Source: Streptomyces sp. SCL15-4
Lineage (GTDB): Bacteria; Actinomycetota; Actinomycetes; Streptomycetales; Streptomycetaceae
Assembly: GCF_033366695.1 (NCBI RefSeq)
Contig: NZ_JAOBTQ010000001.1
Coordinates: 4,278,001 to 4,342,000 of the forward strand
Length of the DNA: 64,000 nt
Direction: 5' to 3'
Shown: one piece after another, positions 30,988 through 40,217 of the stretch
Layout of the letters: each line of letters starts with the position of its first letter
How positions within the stretch are numbered: the stretch's first letter is position 1
Notes under the pieces: model-generated
What the model saw: the letters and a program-made list of their open reading frames with translations, nothing else
What the model was told of the DNA's origin: nothing
Database searches by the model: none
Made by a program: the position numbers and the translations under genes

Positions 30988-31733
30988 GCTCGCCCACCTC
31001 CGCCCTTCACTACCGCTGAATCGCTCGGTTCCGCGCCCTCAGGGCGTTCGCTCGGTGACCCCGTCGCCGGTGGGACGGATGGCCCCTGCCCCCGGTTCCG
31101 CCCCGGATCGCTTTCCCCGCCGCTCCCGGTACCGACCCGTGGAGGACGTCCGGCGCCCTCGGGCCGCAGATGCGTGAGCAGCGGCAGCAGCCTGGCCCGG
31201 CCACGGGCGCACCGGCTCTTCACCGTGCCCGTGGGCACCTCCAGGATCCGCGCGGCTTCCGCCACGGGGTAGCCCTGCATGTCCACCAGGACGAGAGCGG
31301 CGCGCTGCTCCGGCGGAAGAGTGCCGAGTGCTTCGAGGAGCTGGCGGTGCACGTCGTTCCGCTCCGCCGGCGCCGAGGCGGACTCGTGCGGCTCCAGCAG
31401 CTGTTCCAGCCGCGCCGTGTCGTCCACCGGAGCCGTCTTCCGGGAAGCGGCCTTCCGTGCCCGGTCCAGGCAGGCGTTCACCGTGATCCGGTGCAGCCAG
31501 GTGGTGACGGCGGACTGGCCCCGGAAGGTGTGGGCGGCCCGGTAGGCGGACACCAGGGCGTCCTGGACCGCGTCCGCCGCCTCTTCGCGGTCTCTCAGGG
31601 TCCGCAGGGCCACCGCCCAGAGCCGGTCCCGGTGCCGCCGCACGATCTCGCCGAAGGCCTCGGGGTCGCCTTCCACGTGGCGGGTGAGCAGGTCCCGGTC
31701 GCCCACCGCGTCGTACCCGGCGCCCTGCGCCAT
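30984..31733 (-). CDS. sigM: ECF RNA polymerase sigma factor SigM
   Basis: A 249-residue ECF sigma factor. Region 2 contains GEIVRRHRDRLWAVALRTLRDREEAADAVQDALVSAYRAAHTFRG (~27-71). Region 4 is LPPEQRAALVLVDMQGYPVAEAARILEVPTGTVKSRCARGRARL (~137-180). A ~65-residue Gly/Pro-rich C-terminal extension is unusual for ECF factors. It is coupled to the downstream anti-sigma gene by a GTGA overlap. The symbol follows the conserved Streptomyces position next to trxBA; the regulon is not deducible here. Confidence 0.88.
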   Translation of the reverse strand: MAQGAGYDAVGDRDLLTRHVEGDPEAFGEIVRRHRDRLWAVALRTLRDREEAADAVQDALVSAYRAAHTFRGQSAVTTWLHRITVNACLDRARKAASRKTAPVDDTARLEQLLEPHESASAPAERNDVHRQLLEALGTLPPEQRAALVLVDMQGYPVAEAARILEVPTGTVKSRCARGRARLLPLLTHLRPEGAGRPPRVGTGSGGESDPGRNRGQGPSVPPATGSPSERPEGAEPSDSAVVKGGGGRA

Positions 31734-31759
31734 CTGCCCCCTCCGGTCCGGGTGAGACG

Positions 31760-33481
31760 TCAGCCCGTGAACTTCACTTCACCGATGGCCTGCTTGAAGC
31801 CGGCGCTGGCGTACAGGGTGGAGTCGTAGCCCGAATTCGGCACGGCCGTCAGCCAGACGAGGACGTACTGCGTCTTGACCTGCTTGGTGGCCTTCACCGT
31901 GGCGGTGGTTCCCGTGGTCGTGGCGTCGCCGATTCTCGTCATGGACTCCAGCGAGGCCGGCGCCAGCGAGTCCGTGGCGTACAGCTCGACCGTCGTGTGG
32001 TCGCCGCCGTAGCGGAGGGCGACGGTGGCCGTGCTGATCTTCTTGGCGGAGCCGAGGTCGTACACGATGCCGACGCCCGGCTTGTACGGGGCGATCGTCG
32101 GGCCCTCGTTGAAGCTTTTGGTCTTCCAGTACGTCGACGCGTCACCGTCGTAGGTGTTGGGGACGTTGCCGGGGCTCTGGGCACCGCCCTTGGCGACGAA
32201 CTCCTGACCGTTCTGGATCTTTATCGGGACCGGCTTCGGCTTCGCGGCGTTCTTGTCGCCGCCGTCCGTCGTCTGGCTCTTGTTGGTGTCGTCCGATTTG
32301 CCGCCCCGATCCATCAGGGCGTCCGCCAGCTGCCAGCTGCCCAGACCGAGGGCCGCGATGAGCAGGGCCGACACCGCCCACTTCAAGGCCTTGCCGGTGC
32401 GGCTCTGCAGCGGGGGCGGCGGCGGCACGAGGGGCTGGGTGGCGCCGGCGTGCGGTGCCGGGCGGCCGTAACTGCCCTGCTGGTAGGTCGTGTGCTGGTA
32501 CTCCGGCGGCGCGGCGAACGCCGGCTCGGGCGGGCGGATGCGCGGCATCTCGCCGATCGCCTTCACCAGCTCCTCCGGCGTGGTGCACGGCGCCTCGTGC
32601 CGGGAGGCCGTGGCCCCGTCGTTGACGAGGGCACGCATGGTCAGCTCGGACAGGCCGCGGTGCACACCGGCCCGTACCTGGTCCGGGGCGATGAGACCGA
32701 TGTCCTTGGGGAGGCCGGCCAGGCCGTAGGCGTCGCTCTCGTAGGGCCAGCGCTGGGTCAGCGCCGCGTACAGCAGGGCGCCGATGGCCTCGGTGTCGGT
32801 GCGCTGCGGGGTGTCGGAGCCGATGCCGCGCAGCGCCGCGTTCACGGCGAGGCCGCGGATGCGCCACTGCCCGGTGGAGGTGCGCAGGACGGCGTTCGGG
32901 TTCAGCCGCAGATGGGCGAGGCCCTCCCGGTGCGCGGCGGCCATGGCCGCGGAGACCTGACTGACCATCTGGTAGGCGTCGTGCGGCTCCAGCGGGCCGC
33001 CGGCGAGGAGAGTGGACAGCTCGGTGGCGTCGGGCAGCCACTCGTGGACGACGTAGACGAGGTCGTTCTCCTCGACGGCGTCGAGGACCTGGACGAAGCG
33101 CGGGTCGCCGAGGAGCGCGGAGGAACGGGCGGCGGCGAGGACGGAGCGGGCTCGGGCGTGGCCGGCGGGCAGGACGTGGACACCGACGGCGCGGCGGAGT
33201 TTCTCGTCGACCGCGCGCCAACTGCTGAACCCGTCCAGACGGGTGACGCACTCCTCCAGCCGGTAGCGCCTGGCGAGCTTGTGACCGCTGTGCAGCTCCG
33301 GAGAGGAGGCCTTCCGTCCGGGACCCTCGGTACCGCCGCTTCCCTGTGCCTCGTCGCTGTCCGTGTCCCGCTCCGGGTTCTTGGCCACCCCGTCGGCCGT
33401 GGACTGGTCCGCCTTGGCGGTCAGCGGTTGCTCCCCGCTGGTGTCTGCCACGTCGACGGCAGCTGTGCTCCGTTCCGCCAC
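31760..33481 (-). CDS. MviN-type pseudokinase, membrane-anchored
   Basis: A 573-residue protein. I start it at GTG 33481 (V-AERSTAAVDVAD) rather than at the in-frame 33541. After a disordered N-terminus, residues ~85-330 form a protein-kinase-like domain (YRLEECVTRLDGFSSWRAVDEKLRRAVGVHVL). HRD is replaced by AHLRLNPNAVL and no DFG is seen, so it should be catalytically dead. A Pro-rich linker and one helix (WAVSALLIAALGLGSWQLADAL) follow. The extracytoplasmic discoidin-like domain (GDASTYWKTKSF...) ends the chain. In mycobacteria the equivalent pseudokinase is fused to the MurJ flippase (MviN) and binds the FHA protein FhaA. Here it is a separate gene directly downstream of murJ. Confidence 0.85.
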   Translation of the reverse strand: MAERSTAAVDVADTSGEQPLTAKADQSTADGVAKNPERDTDSDEAQGSGGTEGPGRKASSPELHSGHKLARRYRLEECVTRLDGFSSWRAVDEKLRRAVGVHVLPAGHARARSVLAAARSSALLGDPRFVQVLDAVEENDLVYVVHEWLPDATELSTLLAGGPLEPHDAYQMVSQVSAAMAAAHREGLAHLRLNPNAVLRTSTGQWRIRGLAVNAALRGIGSDTPQRTDTEAIGALLYAALTQRWPYESDAYGLAGLPKDIGLIAPDQVRAGVHRGLSELTMRALVNDGATASRHEAPCTTPEELVKAIGEMPRIRPPEPAFAAPPEYQHTTYQQGSYGRPAPHAGATQPLVPPPPPLQSRTGKALKWAVSALLIAALGLGSWQLADALMDRGGKSDDTNKSQTTDGGDKNAAKPKPVPIKIQNGQEFVAKGGAQSPGNVPNTYDGDASTYWKTKSFNEGPTIAPYKPGVGIVYDLGSAKKISTATVALRYGGDHTTVELYATDSLAPASLESMTRIGDATTTGTTATVKATKQVKTQYVLVWLTAVPNSGYDSTLYASAGFKQAIGEVKFTG

Positions 33482-33599
33482 CGTCGTCCCTGCCTCCCCA
33501 TCCGTTGCACACTGTCCGACGCCGAAACCAATTGTGCCCACAGTCGGCCGCTATGCACGACACACGGCGGCGGACGATGGTTGTGCGCCTACCCCTGCC

Positions 33600-35939
33600 T
33601 CACCGCCCCAGACGTCCCCGCACCATTCCGACGAGCGAGTTGAGTTCCTCGATGCGCATCCGGCGGGCGGCGACGAAGAAGACGCCGAACAGTACGGCAC
33701 CGCCGGCGATCAGCGCGGCGAAGGAGCCGACGACGCCCAGGCCCAGAGTGTGCCCGACGCCGTAGCAGGCCGCGCCGCTGAGCAGGGCGGCCGGCACCGA
33801 GGCGATTCCCAGGCGCGCGTACGTGCGCAGCACCCGGGCCCCGTCCAGGTCCCCGCCCAGCCGCTTGCGCAGCCGGCGCCAGGCGACGCCCACCCCGATG
33901 GCGTAGGCGAGGCCGTAGGCGGCGGCCATGCCCGCGACCGCCCAGCGCGCCGGCAGCAGGAAGTAGCAGAGCGCTGAGGCGCCGGCGTTCACGGCGGCCA
34001 CGATGACCGTGTTGTAGAAGGGGGTGCGGGTGTCCTCGTAGGCGTAGAAGGCGCGCAGGACGACGTACTGCACGGAGTACGGGATCAGGCCGAGGCCGAA
34101 GGCCATCAGCATGTACCCCATGTTGGTGGCCGCGCCGGTGCCGGCGGAGCCGAAGATCAGCGTGCACATCGGGACGCCGAGCGAGACGAATCCGAACGCG
34201 ATGGGCACGATGGCGACCGCCGTGGTGCGCAGTCCCTGGGAGATGTCGTCGCGGACGGCACCCGCGTCGCCCTCGGACGCCGAGCGCGCGAGACGCGGCA
34301 GCAGCGCGGCCATCAGGGACACGGTGATGATGGCCTGCGGCAGGCCCCAGATCAGCTGGGCGTTGGCGTAGGCGGCGAAGCCGGTGCCCTTGATGTCGGA
34401 GTCGGCGCCGGCGGCGGTCGACAGCTGGGTCACCACCATGGCGCCCGCCTGGTTGGCGAGGACGAACAGGACCGTCCACTTGGCGAGCATCGCGGCCCTG
34501 CCCAGGCCGTGGCCCTTCCAGTCGAAGCGCAGCCGGATCCGGAAGCCGGTCTCCCGCAGATAGGGGATCATCGCCAGGGCCTGGACGACCAGGCCCAGCA
34601 GCACACCGACGCCGAGCAGCCGCTGGCCCTCCGGCGGGATGCTGGTGACGTCCATGTGGGAGTTGGCGGCGGTGCCGTAGACCCAGATGAACATGCCGAG
34701 CGTCACGATGATGACGATGTTGTTCAGGACCGGGGTCCACATCATCGCGCCGAACTTCCCGCGCGCGTTGAGGATCTGACCCATCACCACGTGGATGCCC
34801 ATGAAGAAGATCGAGGGCAGGAAGTAGCGGGTGAAGGTGACCGCGACCTCGTTGGCCGCCGGGTTGCTGGCCACGGGGTTGGCCAGCAGCCGCACCAGCA
34901 GCGGCGCGGCGAACATCGCGAGGCCGGTCAGCGCGGCCAGCGCGACCATCACCAGGGTCAGCAGCCGGTTGGCGAAGGCCTCGCCGCCGTCCTCGTCCTC
35001 CTTCATGGAGCGCACGAGCTGCGGCACGAAGACGGAGTTCAGTCCGCCGCCGACGGTGAGGATGTAGATCATCGTCGGCAGCTGGTAGGCCACCTGGAAG
35101 GAGTCGGCGAGGAAGCCGAGGCCGAGCGCGGCGGCGATCAGCGCGGAGCGGATGAAACCGGTCAGGCGGGAGACCATCGTGCCCGCCGCCATGACGGCGC
35201 TGGACTTCAGCAGTCCGGCGGCCTTCCCGCCCTTCTTCACGGGAGCCGCGGGGGCCACGGCGGGAGCGTCTACGGCCGCGGGGACCTCCGACTGGAGGGA
35301 GCCGGGGTCCGCGGTGGCGGCCGGCGCGGGCACCGGGGGCTGCGGGTATCCGGGCGCGGAGGGTCCGGCCGGGTAGCCGCCGCCGGTGTACGCGTGGCCC
35401 TGCTGCGGGCTCTGTCCGTACTGCTGCGGGTACTGGCCGCCGGGGGCGGCCGGGGGGTCCATCGGCGCGTGTCCGCCGCCGTGCTGCTGGTCCTTGAAGA
35501 GATGCGCGAAGGCGTCCGGCTCGTGGTACTCCTCGCCGGAGTGCGTGACCAGGTCGTCGACGCCCACGAACTGCGTCGTGCGCGGGTCCTCGCCGTACGG
35601 CAGGTACTGGGTGGCGGCGCCCGGCTCCGGCGCGGGCGGCTGCGCCCACACGCGCGGGTCGGGTGCGTAGGGCGACTGGGCGGGCGGAGCGTACGGCTGC
35701 TGCTGCGGGTCGTAGGTGCCCGGAGGTGGCGGCGGGTGCGCGGCGCGGTCGTAGAGCGCCTCGGCGACCGGGTCCTGGGCGGCCAGGTCGTGCGCCCGGT
35801 AGGGATCCTGCTCGTAGGCGTCCTGGAGATACATGTCCGCCGCGTGCTGCGGCGGCACCTGGCCGGGCTCGGGCGGTGGCTCGGGGTAGCCCGAGCCGGC
35901 CGCGCCCTGGCCGCGGTCACCGTCGTACGGCGCGTTCAT
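33600..35939 (-). CDS. murJ: Lipid II flippase MurJ (MviN)
   Basis: A 779-residue protein starting at ATG 35939. The first ~230 residues are a cytosolic Pro/Gln/Tyr-rich low-complexity extension not found in short MurJ proteins. From ~235 (LLKSSAVMAAGTMVSRLTGFIRSALIAAALG) comes the MATE-like MOP fold with ~14 helices and the conserved basic residues of the central cavity (e.g. NARGKFGAMMWTPVLNN, YANAQLIWGLPQAI). It flips lipid II across the membrane for peptidoglycan synthesis. It lies 45 nt downstream of the DUF6049 gene and upstream of the pseudokinase, probably one transcription unit. Confidence 0.93.
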   Translation of the reverse strand: MNAPYDGDRGQGAAGSGYPEPPPEPGQVPPQHAADMYLQDAYEQDPYRAHDLAAQDPVAEALYDRAAHPPPPPGTYDPQQQPYAPPAQSPYAPDPRVWAQPPAPEPGAATQYLPYGEDPRTTQFVGVDDLVTHSGEEYHEPDAFAHLFKDQQHGGGHAPMDPPAAPGGQYPQQYGQSPQQGHAYTGGGYPAGPSAPGYPQPPVPAPAATADPGSLQSEVPAAVDAPAVAPAAPVKKGGKAAGLLKSSAVMAAGTMVSRLTGFIRSALIAAALGLGFLADSFQVAYQLPTMIYILTVGGGLNSVFVPQLVRSMKEDEDGGEAFANRLLTLVMVALAALTGLAMFAAPLLVRLLANPVASNPAANEVAVTFTRYFLPSIFFMGIHVVMGQILNARGKFGAMMWTPVLNNIVIIVTLGMFIWVYGTAANSHMDVTSIPPEGQRLLGVGVLLGLVVQALAMIPYLRETGFRIRLRFDWKGHGLGRAAMLAKWTVLFVLANQAGAMVVTQLSTAAGADSDIKGTGFAAYANAQLIWGLPQAIITVSLMAALLPRLARSASEGDAGAVRDDISQGLRTTAVAIVPIAFGFVSLGVPMCTLIFGSAGTGAATNMGYMLMAFGLGLIPYSVQYVVLRAFYAYEDTRTPFYNTVIVAAVNAGASALCYFLLPARWAVAGMAAAYGLAYAIGVGVAWRRLRKRLGGDLDGARVLRTYARLGIASVPAALLSGAACYGVGHTLGLGVVGSFAALIAGGAVLFGVFFVAARRMRIEELNSLVGMVRGRLGR

Positions 35940-35984
35940 GCTTACCCCACCTCATCGTCCCGGGCCCACCGGCCACGACATCGC

Positions 35985-38354
35985 TCAACGGTCCACTCTC
36001 TCACCCGTCCCGGACGGGTCGGTGCTTTCCGGTGCGGTGTCCGGCGCAGGGTCACTCGGCTGCTCCGGGTCGTCTGCCCCGAAGGAGTCGGACTCTCCCG
36101 GGAGACGGCCTCCGGGTGCCCCGGGGTTCCCGGGCTCCTCAGGGCCCTGCGGCGCCGTGCCGGGGCCGTCGTCCTCGGGCTGCCGGGCGGCGGCGCGCTT
36201 GCGCTGGGTGTACATCCGGAAGCCGGCGAGGACGAGGAGCAGGACGCCGCCGCCGATGACCAGCATCACGGTGGGCGTGACCTCGGTGACCTTCACGTCG
36301 AAGGTGACGGGGGCGCCGTAGGCCTCGCCGTCCTCGGTGTACAGCTGGGCGATGACCGTGACCCGGCCGTTGGCGTTGGCCGAGGTGGTGAACTTCACCG
36401 ACTGGCTGTGCCCGCCGGAGATCTCCACGGGCTGTTCGTCGTAGGCCTTGCCGCCGATCTTCAGGCGGGTCGGCATGGTCGACTCCAGGCGCAGCACCAG
36501 ATGGCCGACGGGCTGGACCAGGTTGTTCTGGACGGTCACCGGGATGGTGGCGCTGCGGCCCGAGAGCTTGGTCTCGGACTTGTCGATCAGCTTGACCTCG
36601 TCGGCCAGGCCGTCGAGCCATGTCTTCACGCCGTCGCGGTAGCTTCCCGCCGTGCTCCGGTGGCCCCGCCAGGACGTGGACATGTCCCGGTTTATGGCCC
36701 GTCCGAACGGGGTGACGACGCGGGACTGGTCGGTGAGGATCACACGGAAGTTGTCGAGCTTGCCCTGGGTGCGGGCGATCTGCTCGAAAACCGTGCGCGG
36801 CAGCTCCTGCCGGCGCAGCGAGGAAGGATAGGCGGACGTGGGCGGGACGCGGGTGGTGGCGCCCGGGTCGGGCTTGTCCTTGGAAGTGGCGGTGAGGTCC
36901 TGGGACTGGGCCCAGGTGCCGCCCTGGAGCGCCTTGACCGCTGCCGCCATCGCCTGGGCCTGGCTCGCCGTGGGCATGCGCTGCGGGGCGACGAGGATGC
37001 TGCGCTGCTTGTCGGTCTGCGTGTTCAGCTCCAGGCTCTGGGCCAGGAACCGCTGCACGGCCAGGGTGGCCGAGCCGGCCTTCGTCAGATCGTCCTCGAA
37101 CGCCGTGGACAGCCGGCTGTCGGCGACCACGGCCGTGGTGCCCGAGCCGACCGGGCGGGCGGCGGACGGTGTGTACGGCAGCCCGGCGGTCTCCTGGAGG
37201 CTGTCGCTGCGGGCGATCACCCGGTCGGCGCCGGCGGACGTCGCGACCTTCATGATCGAACGGTCCACCGCGCCCTCGACCGGCCAGGCGAAGTCGGTGC
37301 TCGGTGTGACGTGCAGCACGGTCTTGACGGTGGTGGCGGCGACGTCGGTGGCGTCCTTGAGGTGGCTGAGCGAGCCGGTGACGCTGGTGCCGTTGTGGGC
37401 GAGGGAGGCCAGGTCGGGGTCGGCGAAGGGCAGCGCGACGACTTCCTTGCCGGCCACCGCCTTCTGGAGGGCGGCCAGCCACTGCTTGGCGACCGCCTGG
37501 TGCTCGCGCGGGCCTGGCGTGCTGGTGCCGTCGGCGCCCTGGAGCCGGTAATTGCCCACGGCCATCGCGTCGACCGAGGCCAGCAGGTCCGGGTCGACCA
37601 CCCAGGTGACGTCGAGATCCTTACCCAGGTCCACCATCTGGGCCAGCCGGCCGCCGGGCGCCAGGTCCTCGGCCAGGTCGTCGTCGAGGAATTCCGGCGT
37701 CTGCAGGTCGCCCGCGCCCGTCTTGGCCGTCATGTGGACCGTGGAGATCAGCGGCCACAGGAACGTCGTCCTGGTCTTGGTGTCGGCGTCCGAGGGCTGC
37801 CACGGCAGGAAGGTCCGCCGGATGCCGAGCACCTGCGGCCAGGGCCGGGCGGAGGTCTCGCCGGAGAGGGCGACCCCGAACTCGTAGACCCCGTCGTCGT
37901 CGAGGCCGAGCTTGTCGACGGGGACGGAGATGCTGAAGTGCTGGGCGACGCCCGGGGCCAGCTTGTGGAACTTCTCCTCGTACTTGTCGCCGACCTCGGA
38001 TCCGCTGCCGCTCTGCGGATCGTCGGAGTGGCGGGCGACGGAGTCGATGTCGGAGCGTGTGGTCAGCCGGGGGCCCACCTGGAGGCCCACATGGGCGTCG
38101 GTGACGGCCTGCTTGCCGTTGTTGGTCACCGTGCCGGACACGGTCAGTGTGTCGCCGTCCGTGGGGGCACTGGGGCTGAGGGAGTCCAGGGAGACGGACA
38201 CCGTGTCGGAGGAGGCGGCCTGCGCGGGCGCGGCGGCGGGCAGCTGGAGCAGCCCGGCCAGCAGGGGCGCTCCGGTGAGCAGTGCTCCGGCGCGCCGCAG
38301 CCACCGGCGGGCAGGTGAGGCACTGGTCCCCTGGAAGTCAGCCGCCTCGGCCAC
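35985..38354 (-). CDS. DUF6049 secreted, C-terminally membrane-anchored protein
   Basis: A 789-residue protein. I prefer GTG 38354 (V-AEAADFQGTSASPARRWLRR) to ATG 38408, which has no ribosome site. A signal peptide (LRRAGALLTGAPLLAGLLQLPAAAPAQAA) leads into a beta-sandwich region (DTVSVSLDSLSPSAPTDGDTLTVSGTVTNNG). A large central domain follows (LWPLISTVHMTAKTGAGDLQT), then a second Ig-like part. A C-terminal helix (VTPTVMLVIGGGVLLLVLAGFRMY) precedes a basic and acidic cytosolic tail. Proteins of this family are always next to murJ in actinobacteria, which suggests a role in cell-wall assembly. The biochemical function is unknown. Confidence 0.85.
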   Translation of the reverse strand: MAEAADFQGTSASPARRWLRRAGALLTGAPLLAGLLQLPAAAPAQAASSDTVSVSLDSLSPSAPTDGDTLTVSGTVTNNGKQAVTDAHVGLQVGPRLTTRSDIDSVARHSDDPQSGSGSEVGDKYEEKFHKLAPGVAQHFSISVPVDKLGLDDDGVYEFGVALSGETSARPWPQVLGIRRTFLPWQPSDADTKTRTTFLWPLISTVHMTAKTGAGDLQTPEFLDDDLAEDLAPGGRLAQMVDLGKDLDVTWVVDPDLLASVDAMAVGNYRLQGADGTSTPGPREHQAVAKQWLAALQKAVAGKEVVALPFADPDLASLAHNGTSVTGSLSHLKDATDVAATTVKTVLHVTPSTDFAWPVEGAVDRSIMKVATSAGADRVIARSDSLQETAGLPYTPSAARPVGSGTTAVVADSRLSTAFEDDLTKAGSATLAVQRFLAQSLELNTQTDKQRSILVAPQRMPTASQAQAMAAAVKALQGGTWAQSQDLTATSKDKPDPGATTRVPPTSAYPSSLRRQELPRTVFEQIARTQGKLDNFRVILTDQSRVVTPFGRAINRDMSTSWRGHRSTAGSYRDGVKTWLDGLADEVKLIDKSETKLSGRSATIPVTVQNNLVQPVGHLVLRLESTMPTRLKIGGKAYDEQPVEISGGHSQSVKFTTSANANGRVTVIAQLYTEDGEAYGAPVTFDVKVTEVTPTVMLVIGGGVLLLVLAGFRMYTQRKRAAARQPEDDGPGTAPQGPEEPGNPGAPGGRLPGESDSFGADDPEQPSDPAPDTAPESTDPSGTGERVDR

Positions 38355-38650
38355 GCGCTCGCCCGTCCCTCGTCGTGTCAGTGGTCGTCGGAATGTGCGT
38401 CCACGCATGGTAACGATGCGCGCTGAAGGGAAGTGCCGCGGTCTCCTTCACAAGATCGCCCAGGGGTCGTGACCCGTCCTCTATATCCAGTATCGAGGGG
38501 AGAGCGGTCGTACGCCGCAAGAGCAGCGCTTACGGCCGGTATGCCGGGAGCCGCCCCACCGGACTCGACGGGGCCCTCCGGGGGCCTGCGCGCCGGCGGC
38601 CCTTGCCGGTCACGCCGCCCCGGGGCGCGGGGCACGTACCCTCTTCTGTT

Positions 38651-40093
38651 GTGCCGAACCCCAACGAAGACACTCCCTCCGCCCTGAGCCAGGCGCAGCA
38701 GCGCGCGGTCGCCGAGCTGCTGCGGGTGGCCCCTGTCGCCGACGACCTCGCCCGCCGATTCCAGGAAGCCGGGTTCTCGCTCGCCCTGGTCGGCGGGTCC
38801 GTCCGTGACGCGCTGCTCGGCCGGCTCGGCAACGACCTGGACTTCACCACGGACGCCCGTCCCGAGGACGTACTGAAGATCGTCCGGCCCTGGGCGGACG
38901 CCGTCTGGGAGGTGGGAATCGCCTTCGGCACGGTCGGCGCGCACAAGGGCGGCTACCAGATCGAGATCACCACCTACCGGTCGGAGGCGTACGACCGCAC
39001 CTCGCGCAAGCCGGAGGTCTCCTATGGCGACTCCATCGAGGAGGACCTGGTTCGCCGCGACTTCACGGTCAACGCGATGGCCGTGGCGCTGCCGGAGAAG
39101 ACGTTCATCGATCCGCACGGCGGCCTGGAAGACCTCGCCGCGCGGGTGCTGAGGACTCCGGGCACCCCCGAGGAGTCGTTCTCGGACGATCCCCTGCGCA
39201 TGATGCGGGCCGCGCGGTTCGCCGCCCAGCTGGACTTCACGGTGGCTCCCGAGGTCGTCACCGCCATGACGGAGATGGCCGGACGGATCGAGATCGTCTC
39301 GGCGGAGCGGGTCCGGGACGAGCTCAACAAGCTCCTTCTGTCCGCGCACCCGCGCAAGGGGCTGACGCTGCTCGTCGACACCGGGATCGCCGAGTACGTC
39401 CTGCCCGAGCTGCCGGCGCTGCGCCTGGAGAGCGACGAGCACCACCGGCACAAGGACGTCTACGAACACACGCTGATCGTGCTGGAGCAGGCGATGGCAC
39501 TGGAGGAGGACGGTCCGGACCTCACCCTCCGGCTGGCCGCGCTGCTGCACGACATCGGCAAGCCGCGCACCCGCCGCTTCGAGAAGGACGGCCGGGTCTC
39601 CTTCCACCACCACGAGGTGGTCGGCGCGAAGATGACCAAGAAGCGCATGACCGCCTTGAAGTACTCCAACGAGCTGGTGAAGGACGTCTCGCGGCTGGTC
39701 GAACTCCATCTCCGGTTCCACGGCTACGGCACCGGGGAGTGGACGGACTCGGCGGTCCGCCGCTACGTCCGTGACGCGGGTCCGCTGCTGGACCGTCTGC
39801 ACAAGCTGACCCGCTCCGACTGCACCACGCGCAACAGGCGCAAGGCGGTGGCACTGTCCCGGGCCTACGACGGCCTGGAGGAGCGGATCGACCAGCTCAA
39901 GGAGCAGGAGGAGCTGGACGCGATCCGTCCCGACCTCGACGGCAACCAGATCATGCAGATCCTGGGGGTCGGCCCGGGCCCGGCCGTCGGCCAGGCGTAC
40001 AAGCACATGCTGGAGCTGCGCCTGGAGAACGGGCCGATGGAGCACGATGTCGCGGTGGCTGCACTCAAGGAGTGGTGGGCCGCGCAGAGCTGA
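38651..40093 (+). CDS. cca: CCA-adding tRNA nucleotidyltransferase
   Basis: A 480-residue class II nucleotidyltransferase. I start it at GTG 38651 (V-PNPNEDTPSALS); the extension from 38603 has no family resemblance. The catalytic head contains LVGGSVRDALLGRLGNDLDFTTDA with the G-S and D-x-D metal residues. RRDFTVNAMAV and the ERVRDELNKLL neck follow. An HD domain (LAALLHDIGKPRTR, then HHHEVVGA) adds possible phosphohydrolase activity. It adds or repairs the 3' CCA of tRNAs, consistent with the tRNA-Ile here lacking an encoded CCA. The gene is divergent from the DUF6049 gene, and two parS palindromes follow it. Confidence 0.94.
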   Translation: MPNPNEDTPSALSQAQQRAVAELLRVAPVADDLARRFQEAGFSLALVGGSVRDALLGRLGNDLDFTTDARPEDVLKIVRPWADAVWEVGIAFGTVGAHKGGYQIEITTYRSEAYDRTSRKPEVSYGDSIEEDLVRRDFTVNAMAVALPEKTFIDPHGGLEDLAARVLRTPGTPEESFSDDPLRMMRAARFAAQLDFTVAPEVVTAMTEMAGRIEIVSAERVRDELNKLLLSAHPRKGLTLLVDTGIAEYVLPELPALRLESDEHHRHKDVYEHTLIVLEQAMALEEDGPDLTLRLAALLHDIGKPRTRRFEKDGRVSFHHHEVVGAKMTKKRMTALKYSNELVKDVSRLVELHLRFHGYGTGEWTDSAVRRYVRDAGPLLDRLHKLTRSDCTTRNRRKAVALSRAYDGLEERIDQLKEQEELDAIRPDLDGNQIMQILGVGPGPAVGQAYKHMLELRLENGPMEHDVAVAALKEWWAAQS

Positions 40094-40101
40094 GCCGGGT
40101 G

Positions 40102-40133
40102 CGGAGGGATGTTTCACGTGAAACATCCCTCCG
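40102..40133. terminator. 32-bp perfect palindrome centred on parS 5
   Basis: Bases 40102-40133 are perfectly self-complementary (arm CGGAGGGAT then GTTTCAC), with parS at the exact centre and no loop. It starts 9 nt after the cca stop. As RNA it can fold into a ~14-bp hairpin, so it may terminate cca besides binding ParB. Confidence 0.75.
40111..40124. other. parS site 5
   Basis: A perfect 14-bp ParB site at the centre of the 40102-40133 palindrome. Confidence 0.95.
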
Positions 40134-40144
40134 GCAGGGCGATA

Positions 40145-40180
40145 CGAGGGCCGGTGTTTCACGTGAAACACCGGCCCTCG
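40145..40180. terminator. 36-bp perfect palindrome centred on parS 6
   Basis: Bases 40145-40180 are perfectly self-complementary (arm CGAGGGCCGGT then GTTTCAC), with parS at the centre. It lies between convergent cca and the MFS gene, 38 nt from the latter's stop, so it can act as that gene's terminator on the minus strand. Confidence 0.75.
40156..40169. other. parS site 6
   Basis: A perfect 14-bp ParB site, 45 bp (about four helical turns) from site 5. Confidence 0.95.
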
Positions 40181-40217
40181 GTCTGTCGTGCCCCGGCCTC
40201 GGTACCGGTCCGTCGAC

